Below, piece by piece: positions 35,335 through 44,278 of a stretch of DNA of 64,000 bases (positions are counted from its first letter, which is position 1; each line of letters starts with the position of its first letter). Location of the stretch: positions 1 through 64,000 of the forward strand of contig JAMFSJ010000074.1 in NCBI GenBank assembly GCA_026225255.1, written 5' to 3'. Both the position numbers and the translations under genes were made by a program. The DNA comes from Methylacidimicrobium fagopyrum (GTDB lineage: Bacteria > Verrucomicrobiota > Verrucomicrobiia > Limisphaerales > UBA11358). The notes beneath the pieces are model-generated. The model ran no database searches and was not told the DNA's origin. It saw nothing but the letters and a program-made list of their open reading frames with translations.

Positions 35335-36378
35335 ATGACCGCGCAGCCGATCTCACTGCGGGCTTTTTTCATCGGCCTTATCACTTTGATAGTGAGCGCG
35401 GGGCCGTCGTCGGCGCTTCCTATCAACGGACAAGATTACGTTCCGCTGACCGATTGGGCGCGGGCAAACGGTTTTTACGGATTCACCCGCAATCGGGGCG
35501 ACGAAATTGTCCTGACGAATAAAAATTCACGGCTGGTGTTCGACGTGGATTCCGCACAGGCGGAAATTAATGGCGTCAATGTGCGGCTATCGTTGCCTGT
35601 TGCGGGACGCAAAACGGTGCCGGCGATTTCGCAATTGGATGTGGATACGACGCTGCGGCCACTAATTTATCCGCAAAAACCGTCGGCTAAACGCGTCACG
35701 ACGATTTGCCTTGATCCCGGCCACGGCGGCAAAGACACGGGTAATCGAGCGCCGGGATTTTTTTCGCGTTACGAAAAAACTTACACGCTGGCGCTGGCGT
35801 TGGAATTGCGGTCGCAACTTCAGAAGGCGGGATTCAATGTGATTCTTACGCGCACGGGCGATACGTATCCCGATTTGCCGACACGACCGGACATCGCCAA
35901 TCGTAATCACGCGGATTTATTTGTCAGTCTGCATTTCAATTCCGCACCGCACGACGCGCAAAACGTCGAAGGGCCGGAGACGTATTGCATCACGCCCGTT
36001 GGCGCGTCGTCGTCCAACTCGCAAGGCGAAGGTTCGAGTCACGCGGCGACGGCGGCGAATCGTGTGGAGTCGAAAAGTCTGTTGCTCGCGTATCAAATCC
36101 AGAAATCGCTCGTGCATAGTTTGCCCGTGCCCGACCGCAGCGTGCGCCGCGCCCGTTACGCTGTTTTGCGCGATGCCACGATGCCGGCGATTTTGATCGA
36201 GGGCGGTTACATGAGCCATCCGATCGAAGGTAAACGGATTTTTGACGCCGGTTATCGCAAGCAAATGGCGACGGCGATTGTGCGGGGAATCATGAATTAT
36301 CAAAAATTGACCGCGCCGGCTTCTGGGCCGGTTCCGTCACCGAAATCAAAACCCAATAATCAGAAAGCTTCGAAATAA
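35335..36378 (+). CDS. N-acetylmuramoyl-L-alanine amidase
   Basis: 347 residues. Signal peptide, then a small copper-amine-oxidase-N-like domain (about 30-110), then an Amidase_3 domain with the zinc motifs LDPGHGGKDTG and DLFVSLHFNSA, and catalytic Glu in ILIEGGYMSHP. It cleaves the bond between MurNAc and L-Ala, as in AmiA/B/C, and acts in cell separation. A Pro/Ser/Lys tail follows. It precedes the cobalamin gene by 19 bp. Confidence 0.9.
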   Translation: MTAQPISLRAFFIGLITLIVSAGPSSALPINGQDYVPLTDWARANGFYGFTRNRGDEIVLTNKNSRLVFDVDSAQAEINGVNVRLSLPVAGRKTVPAISQLDVDTTLRPLIYPQKPSAKRVTTICLDPGHGGKDTGNRAPGFFSRYEKTYTLALALELRSQLQKAGFNVILTRTGDTYPDLPTRPDIANRNHADLFVSLHFNSAPHDAQNVEGPETYCITPVGASSSNSQGEGSSHAATAANRVESKSLLLAYQIQKSLVHSLPVPDRSVRRARYAVLRDATMPAILIEGGYMSHPIEGKRIFDAGYRKQMATAIVRGIMNYQKLTAPASGPVPSPKSKPNNQKASK

Positions 36379-36397
36379 TTTTTAGAGTAACTTTACC

Positions 36398-36937
36398 ATG
36401 AGCATTGTCACCAAAACTGGAGATGCCGGAACGACCGGCCTGATGTATGGCCGGCGCGTGCCGAAGAATCATCCGCGCGTGGAAGCCTGCGGCACGATTG
36501 ATGAATTGAACAGCGCTCTCGGCCTCGCGCGCGCGACGGCGGAACGCGATTTCGTCAGCAAAAATTTACTGTGGATTCAGAAAAGTCTCGTCGATGTGAT
36601 GGGCGAAGTGGGCGTGATGGCGGAAGATCTGCCGCGTTACGCGAAGGATGGTTACACGCTGACGAAGCCGGAGTTGACCGCCAAACTGGAAAAAATTGTG
36701 CGCGAAATCGAGGCGCAAAATATCAGCTTCAAAGGCTGGGCGACGCCGGGATCAAACCTGAATTCGGCGGCGTTGGATGTCGCGCGTAGCACTTGCCGCC
36801 GCGCCGAGCGTCGGGTGTTTGAATTGCACGCCAATGGTGAGTTGGCGAATGGTGAAATTTTGATTTTTCTAAACCGCCTGAGCGATCTGCTCTGGCTCTT
36901 CGCGCGTTGGGCGGATACGACGGGCACTGCGCCTTAA
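36398..36937 (+). CDS. PduO-type cob(I)alamin adenosyltransferase
   Basis: 179 residues. TKTGDAGTTGLMYGRRVPKNHPRVEACGTIDELNSALGLA is the ATP-binding start of the PduO family (quoted by position, residues 5-44). SNLNSAALDVARSTCRRAER and the LNRLSDLLWLFARW end match as well. It converts cob(I)alamin to adenosylcobalamin with ATP. Confidence 0.93.
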   Translation: MSIVTKTGDAGTTGLMYGRRVPKNHPRVEACGTIDELNSALGLARATAERDFVSKNLLWIQKSLVDVMGEVGVMAEDLPRYAKDGYTLTKPELTAKLEKIVREIEAQNISFKGWATPGSNLNSAALDVARSTCRRAERRVFELHANGELANGEILIFLNRLSDLLWLFARWADTTGTAP

Positions 36938-36946
36938 AACGAAAAA

Positions 36947-36973
36947 CCCGCGCGGAATTTTGTCCCGCGCGGG
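36947..36973 (-). terminator. Terminator of the PEP-CTERM gene
   Basis: CCCGCGCGG (36947-36955) pairs with CCGCGCGGG (36965-36973) over a 9-nt loop. On the minus strand TTTTTCGTTTT follows. It lies just beyond the stop of the minus-strand PEP-CTERM gene and could also slow the convergent transcript. Confidence 0.88.
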
Positions 36974-36991
36974 CATTGCATAAAAGTTCAA

Positions 36992-37846
36992 TCAAGCCTG
37001 ACGGTTTTTCCACCGACGAAAACCGGCGAGGGCCATCAAGCCACCCGCCGCCAAAGCGTAGGTAGAAGGTTCGGGAACGGCACCCGTGATAAGCACATTG
37101 TCCAATTGCCAGTTGCCGGACGTTGCCGTTAAAGCGGCCCCACTGGCCGCAATATTGTCGGCACCAGTAGCTGCATTGACTATTTCAATGGCAAAATTCG
37201 GGTTATTATTCACTCCTGAAATTCCGGTGAGATTGAATGAAATATCGTTGAACCAGTTATTGCCGGCGGTTGCGTTAAGATAATTTCCCAGGACCAGACC
37301 CGAGTCGGAACTATTATTTTTAATCGTCGCGTTGGCGCCGGAATACGAAATGGTGGCGAGATTCCAACTGGTGCCATCGGTCGTATATTCAACTGCCATA
37401 TTCGCTTCGCCCGTGGTGGTGATATAAGCATCAAAAGAAACATTGATGTTGATGTATCCGGCGGTGCTGGCGGCAAATTCCGCGCCTTGCGTGGCGATGG
37501 GCGCATTGGTTGACCAGCCATTCGGCGTGCCCGCGCCACCCGCTGAACTTCCGCCGCGAATCCGCCAACCATAGGATGTGCCCGGAACCGAAGCCCCGGT
37601 TTCCTTCGTCACATCGGCGTAGCTGAGGCTCGCGCCATTGTATGAATTGTTCATGCCGAGCACGCTGGCCACGCCGCCATTGGCACCCGAAGTAGCGGCC
37701 GGACTATTATAGGGCGGGTTTTGTTTGCCACCGGCATCAAAACTCCAAGCCGCAATGGTGGTTTGCGCGTGGCTCAGAGTGGTTGCCGCCGGCAACGCAC
37801 TGGCAATCAGCGTGGCGGCGAGGAATGAACGATTGATTTTTTTCAT
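36992..37846 (-). CDS. PEP-CTERM sorting domain protein
   Basis: 284 residues. Signal peptide (ending SHAQ), an extracellular beta-sandwich-like part rich in Asn, Gly, Ala and Ser, then VPEPSTYALA, a hydrophobic helix and RRWKNRQ. This is the tripartite exosortase signal. The mature part is a probable outer-surface or biofilm protein of unknown binding. No exosortase is present here. Confidence 0.93.
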   Translation of the reverse strand: MKKINRSFLAATLIASALPAATTLSHAQTTIAAWSFDAGGKQNPPYNSPAATSGANGGVASVLGMNNSYNGASLSYADVTKETGASVPGTSYGWRIRGGSSAGGAGTPNGWSTNAPIATQGAEFAASTAGYININVSFDAYITTTGEANMAVEYTTDGTSWNLATISYSGANATIKNNSSDSGLVLGNYLNATAGNNWFNDISFNLTGISGVNNNPNFAIEIVNAATGADNIAASGAALTATSGNWQLDNVLITGAVPEPSTYALAAGGLMALAGFRRWKNRQA

Positions 37847-37930
37847 GATATGAGTGGAGGGTGCTTAAATAGTGGTTTGTAAATGGCTTAGTTCAGGTAA
37901 AGCGTGAACTTGTAACTGTCCGGTTACAAA

Positions 37931-38635
37931 TCATTTTTTGGCGGCGGCAATTTCAGCCTTCGCTTCGGCTAAATCTTTTTGGAAATCCGGATTCGCTTCC
38001 ATCGCGCGCACGATGGCTTGGGCCAGCACGCGTCCGGCGTAAATGTCCGTCGGATAATGCCGGGCAATTTCCACGCGATGCCAGCCGATGCTGCGGCCTT
38101 CGGCGACAAGCGCGGCGCGTTTGTCGGGAAATAAATCCGCCAACACCAGCGCGAGCGTCATGGATTCCGTCGAGTGGCCGCTGGGATAACTAAAACTTTT
38201 CTGCAATTTGCCCGCGGGCGCGAGGCTCGGATCGGTCACGTAAGGCCGCGGCCGGTGCCAAAAATCTTTGGCCGCGTCCACGATACTGGCCGCATCTTGG
38301 TGCACCGATTTCAAGAATGCTTCCGTCTTGGGCAACTGACCGGAAGTCAAAAGATCGCCCACGACGGGCGTAAAATAAGCCAGCTCCACGCCTTTGTTTT
38401 CAATCAGCGCCGCGGCCACTTCGTTGCTTGGTGCGTCATGTAAAACCGCGCGGACTTCCGCCAAGTCCGCCGCTTGCTCCGCCGAATCTGCCAACGGTGG
38501 CGGCGCGAGCAAATTCGTGGCGTTCGGTTCGCCCGCAGTTAAATAGTGAAGTTCAATTTCCGCCGCGTGCAACGGCGCCACGGCCAGAGCCAGAAAAAAT
38601 AAAACGGACGCCAGGCGGCAACGGAAGTTTTTCAT
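37931..38635 (-). CDS. PAP2-superfamily acid phosphatase (class A type)
   Basis: 234 residues from the ATG at 38635, which starts a signal peptide (ending PLHAAE). The frame extends to 38734 but that part has no family match. Catalytic motifs are KDFWHRPRPY, FSYPSGHSTESM and GWHRVEIARHYPTDIYAG, the phosphatase signature of PhoN-like class A enzymes. It should hydrolyse phosphomonoesters in the periplasm. Confidence 0.9.
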   Translation of the reverse strand: MKNFRCRLASVLFFLALAVAPLHAAEIELHYLTAGEPNATNLLAPPPLADSAEQAADLAEVRAVLHDAPSNEVAAALIENKGVELAYFTPVVGDLLTSGQLPKTEAFLKSVHQDAASIVDAAKDFWHRPRPYVTDPSLAPAGKLQKSFSYPSGHSTESMTLALVLADLFPDKRAALVAEGRSIGWHRVEIARHYPTDIYAGRVLAQAIVRAMEANPDFQKDLAEAKAEIAAAKK

Positions 38636-38917
38636 TTTTGGAGATGTCATTTTAATTAGGAACGAAAAGATGCCGTTCCTGCGTTTCAGATTGATGACGA
38701 ACGCGTTACAATCCGGTGACTTTGGTTTGGCCACTGTTTATGCCAGTGCTGAGCCAGGAGAATCATCGTCGTAAACTTTTTCGATTAGCGAAATATCAGC
38801 GCCCATCAGCGGTTGAAATTTTTCTTTTGTAGTGGCGCTTTGAAGGTTGTGGCGAATCCGCTTGCCCTTCACCGTAAACTCGGCAAACTACGTTTTCGAT
38901 TCACTGTAAATTTGGGT

Positions 38918-38995
38918 CGGAGCGTAGCTCAGCCTGGCTAGAGCACTTGCTTTGGGAGCAAGACGTCGCAGGTTCGAATCCTGTCGCTCCGACCA
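38918..38995 (+). tRNA. tRNA-Pro (anticodon TGG)
   Basis: Acceptor CGGAGCG/CGCTCCG, anticodon arm CTTGC-TTTGGGA-GCAAG with TGG at 34-36, T-arm with GGTTCGAATCC, and an encoded CCA (38993-38995). A second proline tRNA, GGG, lies at 12.4 kb. Confidence 0.97.
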
Positions 38996-39011
38996 TTTTC
39001 TTTTTTTCCTC

Positions 39012-39689
39012 ATGGTTTCTATCATTATCGTCGCCGCTGGCAAAGGCACGCGCATGGGCGCAAACGTGGATAAGCTCTGGCTCGAAGTGGCAGGTCGCCC
39101 GGTCGTGGCGCACACCTGGCAACAATTCAATGACGCGGCGGGCGTGGACGAAATCATTCTCGTCGTGCGCGATGGCATGCAATCGCACTTCCACGAACTC
39201 GCGGCGCAATTCCATTTTCAAAAACCGTTCAAGCTCGTGGTTGGCGGCGCGGAGCGACAGGATTCGGTCTGGAGTGGGCTCGAAGCCGTTTCGCCGAAAA
39301 CGGAGATCGTGGCGATCCAAGACGCCGCGCGGCCTTGCACCAGCGCGGAATTAATTGCCGCCACGATCGCCGCCGCCCGTGAAACCGGCGCCGCGGTGGC
39401 GGCGCAGCCGGTGACGGACACGATCAAGGAAACCGCCGATGGTAAAGTGATTTCGCGGACGGTGGATCGTTCCAAATTATGGTCGGTGCAAACCCCTCAG
39501 ACCTTTCGCATCGAAGTGATTCGCAAAGCCATTTTGACCGCGCGGGAGAAAAATCTGACTTTGACGGATGATACGGCGGCGTGCGAATTGATCGGTCAGC
39601 CGGTGCGTTTGGTGAGAAGCATCGCGCCCAACCCGAAGGTGACCGTGCCGGGCGATTTGCCGTTCGTGGAATCATTGCTGCGCCGCTAG
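39012..39689 (+). CDS. ispD: 2-C-methyl-D-erythritol 4-phosphate cytidylyltransferase
   Basis: 225 residues from the ATG at 39012, just after the tRNA. IIVAAGKGTRMGANVDKLWLE is the CTP-binding start (residues 4-24). VQTPQTFR and the DDTAACELIG region match IspD. It makes CDP-ME in the MEP pathway, complementing ispH at 33 kb. Its last 49 bp belong to a tandem duplication. Confidence 0.94.
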   Translation: MVSIIIVAAGKGTRMGANVDKLWLEVAGRPVVAHTWQQFNDAAGVDEIILVVRDGMQSHFHELAAQFHFQKPFKLVVGGAERQDSVWSGLEAVSPKTEIVAIQDAARPCTSAELIAATIAAARETGAAVAAQPVTDTIKETADGKVISRTVDRSKLWSVQTPQTFRIEVIRKAILTAREKNLTLTDDTAACELIGQPVRLVRSIAPNPKVTVPGDLPFVESLLRR

Positions 39690-39914
39690 AAATTTTTTAA
39701 TAAGGAAAGCAGGAAGTCAGGAAAAGCCATTCCTAACTTCATGCTTTCTTTATTAGGTTGAACTTTGTGCCCGTGCTGACCGTGCCGGACGATTTGTCGT
39801 TTTAAGAATCGTTGCTGCGCCGCTAGGAATTTCTTAATAAGGAAAGCAGGAAGCTAGGAAAAGTTATTCCTAACTTCCTGCTTTCCTTATGGGATTGAAC
39901 TTTGTGCCCATGCT
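39641..39914 (+). repeat. Tandem duplication of 137 bp, including the ispD tail
   Basis: Copy 1 (39641-39777) holds the last 49 bp of ispD plus downstream DNA. Copy 2 (39778-39914) repeats all of it at the same length with scattered changes, leaving a broken copy of the ispD tail. Each copy contains a long hairpin (39699-39754 and 39836-39890), built on AAGGAAAGCAGGAAG and its complement. Confidence 0.85.
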
Positions 39915-39940
39915 GTCTTCATGGTAAAGTCTTGGCGCTT

Positions 39941-41257
39941 ATGAACCGACGTTTGATTTACGGATTGGTCGTGACCTTGTTGCTGGTGAATCTGGCGATC
40001 GGCGCGCAGATTTATTTGAAAGCGCCGAAGGTGAAAGCGGTCGCGGATACTTCGAGTCAAAATTTACAATTGTTCGCCGACGTGTTGGAAAAAATCCGCA
40101 CGCAGTATGTGGACGGCACGAACCTCACTTATCGCCAACTTACTTACGCCGCGTTGAGCGGCATGGTGGATAAGCTTGATCCGCACAGCGAATTTCTTGA
40201 CGCGCAATCATATCAACAATTGCAGGATGATACGGAGGGCCAATTCGGCGGGCTCGGCCTGGTCGTGGTGGAAAAGAAAGACGGCTTTGTCACCGTCGTC
40301 ACGCCGATGGACGACACGCCGGGCGCGCGCGCAGGAATTTTATCCGGTGACCGCATTATTAAAATCGGCACGAACAGCATCGTTGGCACACCGTTGGAAC
40401 AAGTGGTGAAAACGTTGCGCGGCGAACCGGGTTCGACGGTGACGCTCACCGTGCAACGTCCGTCCACGGGCGTGACCAAGGAATTTACTCTGGCGCGCGC
40501 GATTATCCAGATGGACATGGTCAAGGACATCAATGGCCGCAAGGAATTTCCCCTTGGCGAAAATCAGATCGGCTACGCGCGCATCACGGAATTCGGCGAC
40601 CAGACGAGCGATGAATTGGAAGACGCGTTGCAGAAGCTGCAGGCGCAAGGCATGAAGGCTCTCATCATTGATCTACGCGGAAATCCCGGCGGCTTGCTCG
40701 ACGAAGCGGTCGGCGTCTGCCAGAAATTCTTGCCGAATGGCCAGTTGATTGTTTCCACGGAAGGCCGCGAAACGGTGGAAAAATATTTTGCTAAAGGTGA
40801 CGGCGATGAATTGAAAGGCCTGCCGATCGTATTGCTGGTGAATCTCGGCAGCGCGAGCGCGGCGGAAATTGTCACTGGCTGTCTGCAAGATTTACATCGC
40901 GCCTATGTCATCGGCGAAAAAACTTTTGGCAAAGGTTCCGTGCAAACGATTTTCCCGCTCGACGACGGCTCGGCGCTGAAATTGACCGTGGCGAAATATT
41001 ATACGCCCAGCCACAAAGTCATTCACGAACACGGCATCACGCCGGACACGATTGTGCCGGTGACGGATTTTGAAGAAGCGGCGTTGATCCGTCGTAGCAC
41101 GCCCGGCGGCGTGGAATCCTTGCCCGACGATCAACAGGCCGCAGTGAAAAGCGTTCACGACACGCAACTCGAACGCGCGCAAGATGTGCTGAAAGGCATT
41201 CTCCTTTATCACGCGATGAACGCAGGCGCGTCGCCGAAAAATGTGGCGGTGAAATGA
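39941..41257 (+). CDS. ctpA: S41 family C-terminal processing peptidase
   Basis: 438 residues from the ATG at 39941. An N-terminal membrane anchor (5-25), PDZ domain (about 95-180) and S41 protease core with LIIDLRGNPGGLL, NLGSASAAE (catalytic Ser about 304-306) and KTFGKGSVQ (catalytic Lys331). It degrades or trims proteins at their C-termini in the periplasm. Substrate unknown. tsaD follows on the same strand. Confidence 0.93.
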   Translation: MNRRLIYGLVVTLLLVNLAIGAQIYLKAPKVKAVADTSSQNLQLFADVLEKIRTQYVDGTNLTYRQLTYAALSGMVDKLDPHSEFLDAQSYQQLQDDTEGQFGGLGLVVVEKKDGFVTVVTPMDDTPGARAGILSGDRIIKIGTNSIVGTPLEQVVKTLRGEPGSTVTLTVQRPSTGVTKEFTLARAIIQMDMVKDINGRKEFPLGENQIGYARITEFGDQTSDELEDALQKLQAQGMKALIIDLRGNPGGLLDEAVGVCQKFLPNGQLIVSTEGRETVEKYFAKGDGDELKGLPIVLLVNLGSASAAEIVTGCLQDLHRAYVIGEKTFGKGSVQTIFPLDDGSALKLTVAKYYTPSHKVIHEHGITPDTIVPVTDFEEAALIRRSTPGGVESLPDDQQAAVKSVHDTQLERAQDVLKGILLYHAMNAGASPKNVAVK

Positions 41258-41333
41258 GGACGAATGACGAAGTGCGGAATGGTTGCTTGAACGCGTTTAT
41301 ACTCCATTCGTCATTCGTTATTCAAAATTACCC

Positions 41334-42359
41334 ATGACCTTGCTCGCCCTCGAAACTTCCTGCGATGAAACCAGCGCCGCGGTGGTGCGCGATGGCGTGG
41401 TTTTGTCTAACGTCGTTTCTTCGCAGATTAAATTGCACGCGGAATACGGTGGCGTTGTGCCGGAGCTCGCCGCGCGCGAACATCTAAAAAATATTCTGCC
41501 CGTCGCGCAAGCCGCGTTGAGCGAAGCCCAAATTTCCGCCGCGCAATTAGACGCTGTGGCCGCCACGCAGGGGCCGGGATTATCCATCGCCCTGCTCGTC
41601 GGCTTGAAGGCCGCGCAGTCCGCTGCGTTTGCGTTGTCGAAGCCGTTTGTCGGCATCAATCATCACGAAGCGCATTTATATTCGCCGTGGATTTCTGGTA
41701 ATCCGCCGGTCGCCGATTTTACAAAATTTCAACCGAACGTTTCGCTCATCGTCAGCGGCGGACACACGTTGCTCGTGCTCGTGGAATCGGAATTAAATCA
41801 TCGCGTGCTTGGCGGCACGATTGACGACGCGGCGGGCGAGTGTTTTGACAAGGCCGGCAAACTGATGGGCCTCGCGTATCCCGCCGGGCCGCTGATCGAT
41901 AAATTGGCGGAGCAGGGGAATCCGAAGGTGTTCGATTTTCCGCGTCCACTATTGCGCGATGCCAATGACGATTTCAGTTTTAGCGGGCTGAAAACTTCCG
42001 TCCGCTATTTTCTGCGCGATCATCCGGAGTTGCTCGATGATCCGCAAAAAGTCCGTGACCTTTGTGCGAGCGTGCAGGCGGCGATTGTTGAAGTGCTCGT
42101 CACGAAAACAATTCGGGCGGCGAAACGGAATGGCGTCAATTGCATCACCGCGTCCGGCGGCGTAACGTGCAATCGCGCCCTGCGCAGCGAACTGGAACGC
42201 GCCTGCCAACGCAACGGCTTCACGCTTCACCTCGCGGAAAAAAGTCTGTGCACGGATAACGCCGCGATGATCGGCATTCTCGCGGAACGAAAATTATTGA
42301 AAGGCGATTTTGTTTCTGAGCTGGACGCGGAGATCAAACCCGGTTGGGCGCTCGCGTGA
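41334..42359 (+). CDS. tsaD: tRNA N6-adenosine threonylcarbamoyltransferase
   Basis: 341 residues from the ATG at 41334. TLLALETSCDETSAAVV, the iron-binding GINHHEAHLYS, IVSGGHTLLV and TASGGVTCNRALR are TsaD signatures. It completes t6A37 in ANN-decoding tRNAs with TsaB, TsaC and TsaE, none of which is in this window. Confidence 0.95.
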   Translation: MTLLALETSCDETSAAVVRDGVVLSNVVSSQIKLHAEYGGVVPELAAREHLKNILPVAQAALSEAQISAAQLDAVAATQGPGLSIALLVGLKAAQSAAFALSKPFVGINHHEAHLYSPWISGNPPVADFTKFQPNVSLIVSGGHTLLVLVESELNHRVLGGTIDDAAGECFDKAGKLMGLAYPAGPLIDKLAEQGNPKVFDFPRPLLRDANDDFSFSGLKTSVRYFLRDHPELLDDPQKVRDLCASVQAAIVEVLVTKTIRAAKRNGVNCITASGGVTCNRALRSELERACQRNGFTLHLAEKSLCTDNAAMIGILAERKLLKGDFVSELDAEIKPGWALA

Positions 42360-42365
42360 AAATTA

Positions 42366-42439
42366 TTTAACCGCCAATCTTCGCTGGTCGCGCTATTCAA
42401 ATAAGCATTAGCGGAGATCAGCGAAGATTGGCGGTTAAA
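42366..42439. terminator. 21-bp inverted repeat between convergent tsaD and Minf_1886
   Basis: The 21-bp arms at 42366-42386 and 42419-42439 are exact complements, with a 32-nt loop and an A/T end on both sides. It is a large stem and suits a two-way terminator. Confidence 0.7.
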
Positions 42440-42442
42440 AAT

Positions 42443-42862
42443 TCAATGTGCGACCGGCTTCGCCGCCGAGTCCAACTTGCATTGCGGCCAGAACGGTTTG
42501 CAGAACGCATCGGTGAAATCGTAGCCGCTCTGAAAATCATCACGCGAATCACGATCCGTTTTCGCGAGCAGGCCGATCTCGACCATGTTGAAAACCAGTT
42601 CGCCAAAATCACGGCTCTCCTTGATACCCCATTCTTCGAGCACCGTGGTGGTCATGGGACCAAATTGCACGAGCGCATATTGGCGGATGCCATCGAGCAA
42701 TTCCTGACCGGTCACGTGGCGGACTTTGCCGTGATTTTCTTTGCTAATGATTTTCTGCGTGAAATCGAGCGCCTCGCGGAGAAATGCGTAGGCATCGCGC
42801 GCATAACGCGGATCCTTCGCGAAGATTTGCTCCACGGTTTCGTCGAAATTGACTTCTTGCAT
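42443..42862 (-). CDS. Minf_1886 family protein
   Basis: 139 residues. The pattern IFAKDPRYARDAYAFLREAL, VRHVTGQELLDGIRQYAL, QFGPMTTTVLEEWGI and DFGELVFNMVEIGLLAKTD is typical of the Minf_1886 family, found mostly in Verrucomicrobia and Planctomycetes. Function is unknown. It follows a tiny membrane protein gene with a 1-bp gap. Confidence 0.88.
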   Translation of the reverse strand: MQEVNFDETVEQIFAKDPRYARDAYAFLREALDFTQKIISKENHGKVRHVTGQELLDGIRQYALVQFGPMTTTVLEEWGIKESRDFGELVFNMVEIGLLAKTDRDSRDDFQSGYDFTDAFCKPFWPQCKLDSAAKPVAH

Positions 42863-42863
42863 T

Positions 42864-43001
42864 TTAAGGTTTGGCCAGTTGAACCATGTTCACCGCTGCC
42901 GCCGGATGCGCGAGGCGATAATATTTTACTACGAGGCCAGTCAGCAGTAAAACCACGACGACAACCAGAACCCGTTGTTCCTGTTTCGTCAGATAATTCA
43001 T
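42864..43001 (-). CDS. 45-residue single-pass membrane protein
   Basis: Starts MNYLTKQEQRVL, then a run of Val and Leu (residues 11-25, the membrane helix), then a polar end (YYRLAHPAAAV). One base separates its stop from the Minf_1886 ATG side, so the two are probably one operon. The N-terminus resembles that of membrane-anchored helical adaptors. Function unknown. Too short for most gene finders. Confidence 0.55.
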   Translation of the reverse strand: MNYLTKQEQRVLVVVVVLLLTGLVVKYYRLAHPAAAVNMVQLAKP

Positions 43002-43128
43002 ATTGATAAAGTAACGCAAAATCACGGGACGGCAAGCGCGCACGCGGTTTCAACCTTGTGCGGATTGGACGATGTTTGCGCCGCTCATCAAATGGATGAA
43101 AGCGACGCGGGCAGAAAACCGCCGTTTT

Positions 43129-44106
43129 TTAATGGCCCATCTGGGCGGCTTTGAGTTCGTTTTGAAAATGCTCAACGTCGTCCTTGGTGACGGCGTGCGA
43201 ATGGATGATGACTTTCCCGCCGGCCAGTTGCGTTTTATCGCCGCGAAGATATTTGGTCAGGCGGAAGATAGTTTGCCCGCCAATCTGAAAAGGGTTTTGG
43301 ACAACGGAACCGTAGATTTCGCCAGCGGCAATCCCGGCCAGCGTGTCACTGTCTTCATCAAAGCACACAATTTTCACTTGTCCCAGCTTGCCCGCGCCGC
43401 GCACGGCGGTGAGAATGGCCGGCCCGTGATAGTCATAAATCCCGACCATGCCTGCGAGGTCAGGATATTTCGCCAGCGCATCCTCCGCGTTTTTGTGGGC
43501 GGCGGCGCGCTTGGTGTCATCGGCCAGGGTGTCAATGATCTGAATTTTCGAACCGGCCAATCCGTCTTGAATGCCTTGAATGCGATCTTTGGTGTTTTGC
43601 GCGTCGGCATAGCCGACGAATAAAATAATTTTTCCACCTTGAGGCAACGCGGCTTTGAGCAAACCCGCCGCCTGCTTGCCAGCGGCAATATTATCGGTGC
43701 CAATGTAACAGGTGCGCTGGCTGCTGGCCGCGTCGCTGTCAATGCACACCAGCGGCGTATGGGCGGCGATTTGATTTAAGAAAACCGTCTGTTTATCGGC
43801 GTCAATTGGACTGATGGCGATGCCGTCCACGCCGCTGGCGACGAAGTTACTGACGATTTCCTGCTGCGCTGCCACCGTGCTGTCGGTTGGAATGCGAAAA
43901 TCCAAATCCACGGCCTCATCACCCCGCACGATAAAATCGCAACCCAATCGCATCAGCGACATATAATCGCTCGGGGCATTGATCACCACCCCCAGCCGTA
44001 ATTTTTTTGGCGCGGCCGCCGTGGTTCCGCTGCCGTTGTTGTCGCATCCTTGGAATAATGCGAGCGCACTTAGCATTAGGACGGTCAGGCAAGATTTTTT
44101 CATCAT
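43129..44106 (-). CDS. Periplasmic sugar-binding lipoprotein (Peripla_BP_4 type)
   Basis: 325 residues from the ATG at 44106 (signal peptide with lipobox LFQGC). LRLGVVINAPSDYMSLMRLG, VASGVDGIAISPIDAD, CYIGTDNIAAGKQAA, GKIILFVGYADAQNTKDRIQG and VKIVCFDEDSDTLAGI follow the ribose/galactose-binding fold of RbsB type. No ABC permease or ATPase lies nearby, so the partner is elsewhere or this is a sensor-type binding protein. The frame runs further upstream without family match. Confidence 0.88.
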   Translation of the reverse strand: MMKKSCLTVLMLSALALFQGCDNNGSGTTAAAPKKLRLGVVINAPSDYMSLMRLGCDFIVRGDEAVDLDFRIPTDSTVAAQQEIVSNFVASGVDGIAISPIDADKQTVFLNQIAAHTPLVCIDSDAASSQRTCYIGTDNIAAGKQAAGLLKAALPQGGKIILFVGYADAQNTKDRIQGIQDGLAGSKIQIIDTLADDTKRAAAHKNAEDALAKYPDLAGMVGIYDYHGPAILTAVRGAGKLGQVKIVCFDEDSDTLAGIAAGEIYGSVVQNPFQIGGQTIFRLTKYLRGDKTQLAGGKVIIHSHAVTKDDVEHFQNELKAAQMGH

Positions 44107-44278
44107 AGAAGCAGGAGCATTGATTTTCATAAAAACAAAACAATGGGTGGAACGGTGGTTTGATGGATGAAAACTCTCAAACCGAATTGTGTCAAGGCGA
44201 TACTGGCGGGAGCCATATTCGCAATTCAAAATAAAATTCTTCATTCCTACGTTCCTTTGTTGTTAAACTTCCCGCCGC

